Below, piece after piece: positions 63,477 to 64,000 of a DNA stretch of 64,000 bases. The notes beneath the pieces are model-generated. The model searched no databases. It was given only the letters and a program-made list of their open reading frames with translations, and was not told the DNA's origin. The stretch lies in assembly GCA_019753175.1 (NCBI GenBank), contig JAIELK010000016.1, forward strand, positions 1 to 64,000, read 5' to 3'. The position numbers and the translations under genes were made by a program. Origin of the DNA: Hyphomonadaceae bacterium (GTDB lineage Bacteria; Pseudomonadota; Alphaproteobacteria; Caulobacterales; Aquidulcibacteraceae). Position 1 is the first letter of the stretch, and each line of letters opens with the position of its first letter.

Positions 63477-64000
63477 CTACGCCGAAGGCTAAAAACGCTA
63501 AGCAGCGACCAGCTGCAGAGCGGGCGCCCATAAGACCGGCTGCCCCCGTGACACGGCCTTATCCGGGTCTGCGTCACTATGACGAAGGCCGAGAATTGTA
63601 TTTCGCCGGTCGGGATCATGAGATCGAGGAGTGTGCGAGTTTGTTGCGAGATTCTCGCGTGCTGCTCCTTCATGGTCGAACCGGATGCGGCAAGTCGAGC
63701 TTCTTGCACGCCGGCGTCAAGCCGTTCTTGGCGCGAACCGGCTCGCCGATCAGCTTCGCGCAAGCGCGAGACGGTTTTTCGGTGGTGCGATCGACGGCTG
63801 ATCCCCTGCGAGCGGTGGGGTCCGCTTTGCTTGAGATTGCGGATTCCTTTATCGATCCAGAGAGCAACCCCAGTGGACGCGTGTTTGGACGGCTGGCGAG
63901 CGATGTCGATCCCGCGTCTATTGAAGCCGCCTTTCCCAAAGATGCGAAATTCAGAGAGAGTGTCCAAACGTCGGCGACAGCGGCGTTCTCTGCGCTGAAC
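63473..64000 (+). CDS. nSTAND1-type P-loop NTPase (partial, cut by window end)
   Basis: The first 176 codons of a longer gene; no stop before the window ends. After a basic tail (~1-28) comes the typical entry of nSTAND1 NTPases: PYPGLRHYDEGRELYFAGRD (~30-49), then Walker A LLLHGRTGCGKSSFLHAG (~63-80). The nSTAND1 domain is a signalling switch found in multi-gene conflict systems, usually followed by WD40 or other sensor repeats or joined to an effector. Those parts lie outside the window. The 4-nt overlap with the CHAT-like gene shows it is the third gene of the operon. Confidence 0.88.
   Translation, partial: MTTPKAKNAKQRPAAERAPIRPAAPVTRPYPGLRHYDEGRELYFAGRDHEIEECASLLRDSRVLLLHGRTGCGKSSFLHAGVKPFLARTGSPISFAQARDGFSVVRSTADPLRAVGSALLEIADSFIDPESNPSGRVFGRLASDVDPASIEAAFPKDAKFRESVQTSATAAFSALN

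Noticed and set aside
58844-64000. CRISPR array or DGR reverse transcriptase next to the conflict operon
   Set aside because: No regularly spaced repeats or RT motifs within the window; only the region past 64000 could hold them.

Overview
The window is high-GC DNA that reads as an alphaproteobacterial chromosome, most likely Caulobacterales/Hyphomonadaceae-like. The grounds are a complete mreB-mreC-mreD-mrdA-rodA shape operon, an Mla-type lipid transport operon, many one-domain response regulator/HPt and c-di-GMP proteins, a COQ9/TetR-like protein, and sites resembling CtrA boxes. Genes are dense, often with 4-nt ATGA/GTGA start-stop overlaps, and several starts are GTG or TTG. The lineage is an inference; there is no rRNA to anchor it.

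Layout. 1-720: tandem ~206-218 bp repeat units, each with two long perfect palindromes, and no gene. 721-11093: small membrane proteins, a 2OG-Fe(II) oxygenase, a GIY-YIG protein, a VTT/DedA membrane protein, a sorbosone-dehydrogenase-like lipoprotein, a Sel1-repeat protein, and two tandem exported trypsin-like proteases, one carrying five Cys-marked FG-GAP-like repeats. 11399-17263: cell-wall elongation operon. 17265-22976: proline iminopeptidase, an MFS transporter and an Mla/MCE lipid transporter operon. 22932-26294: two paralogous membrane-anchored coiled-coil proteins. 26395-32753: a small MerC-like protein behind a Zur-like operator, then receiver, c-di-GMP and GNAT genes. 32950-36177: a classical autotransporter. 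36260-36335: tRNA-Lys(CTT). 36388-50622: mixed housekeeping and hypothetical genes, ending in an Hsp70-like ATPase and an EnvZ/OmpR-type two-component pair. 50813-56832: a branched-chain aminotransferase, then an orphan TpsB transporter divergent from a FecR-domain protein and a CHASE2/EAL protein.

The most interesting part is 56867-64000. A SLOG-like protein with four membrane segments is transcribed away from a three-gene operon. That operon encodes (i) a TIR-like/NACHT-type NTPase/FGE-sulfatase-fold protein, (ii) a Lys/Ala-rich tail fused to a CHAT-like (caspase-fold) domain without an obvious catalytic Cys, and (iii) an nSTAND1-type P-loop NTPase cut off by the window end. Domain content and arrangement match multi-component, NTP-dependent biological conflict (anti-phage/immunity-like) systems. 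I propose it as a candidate new defence system. The FGE C-terminus also raises the possibility that it is a target of a diversity-generating retroelement outside the window.

All family calls come from motif reading of the translations. No database search was run.
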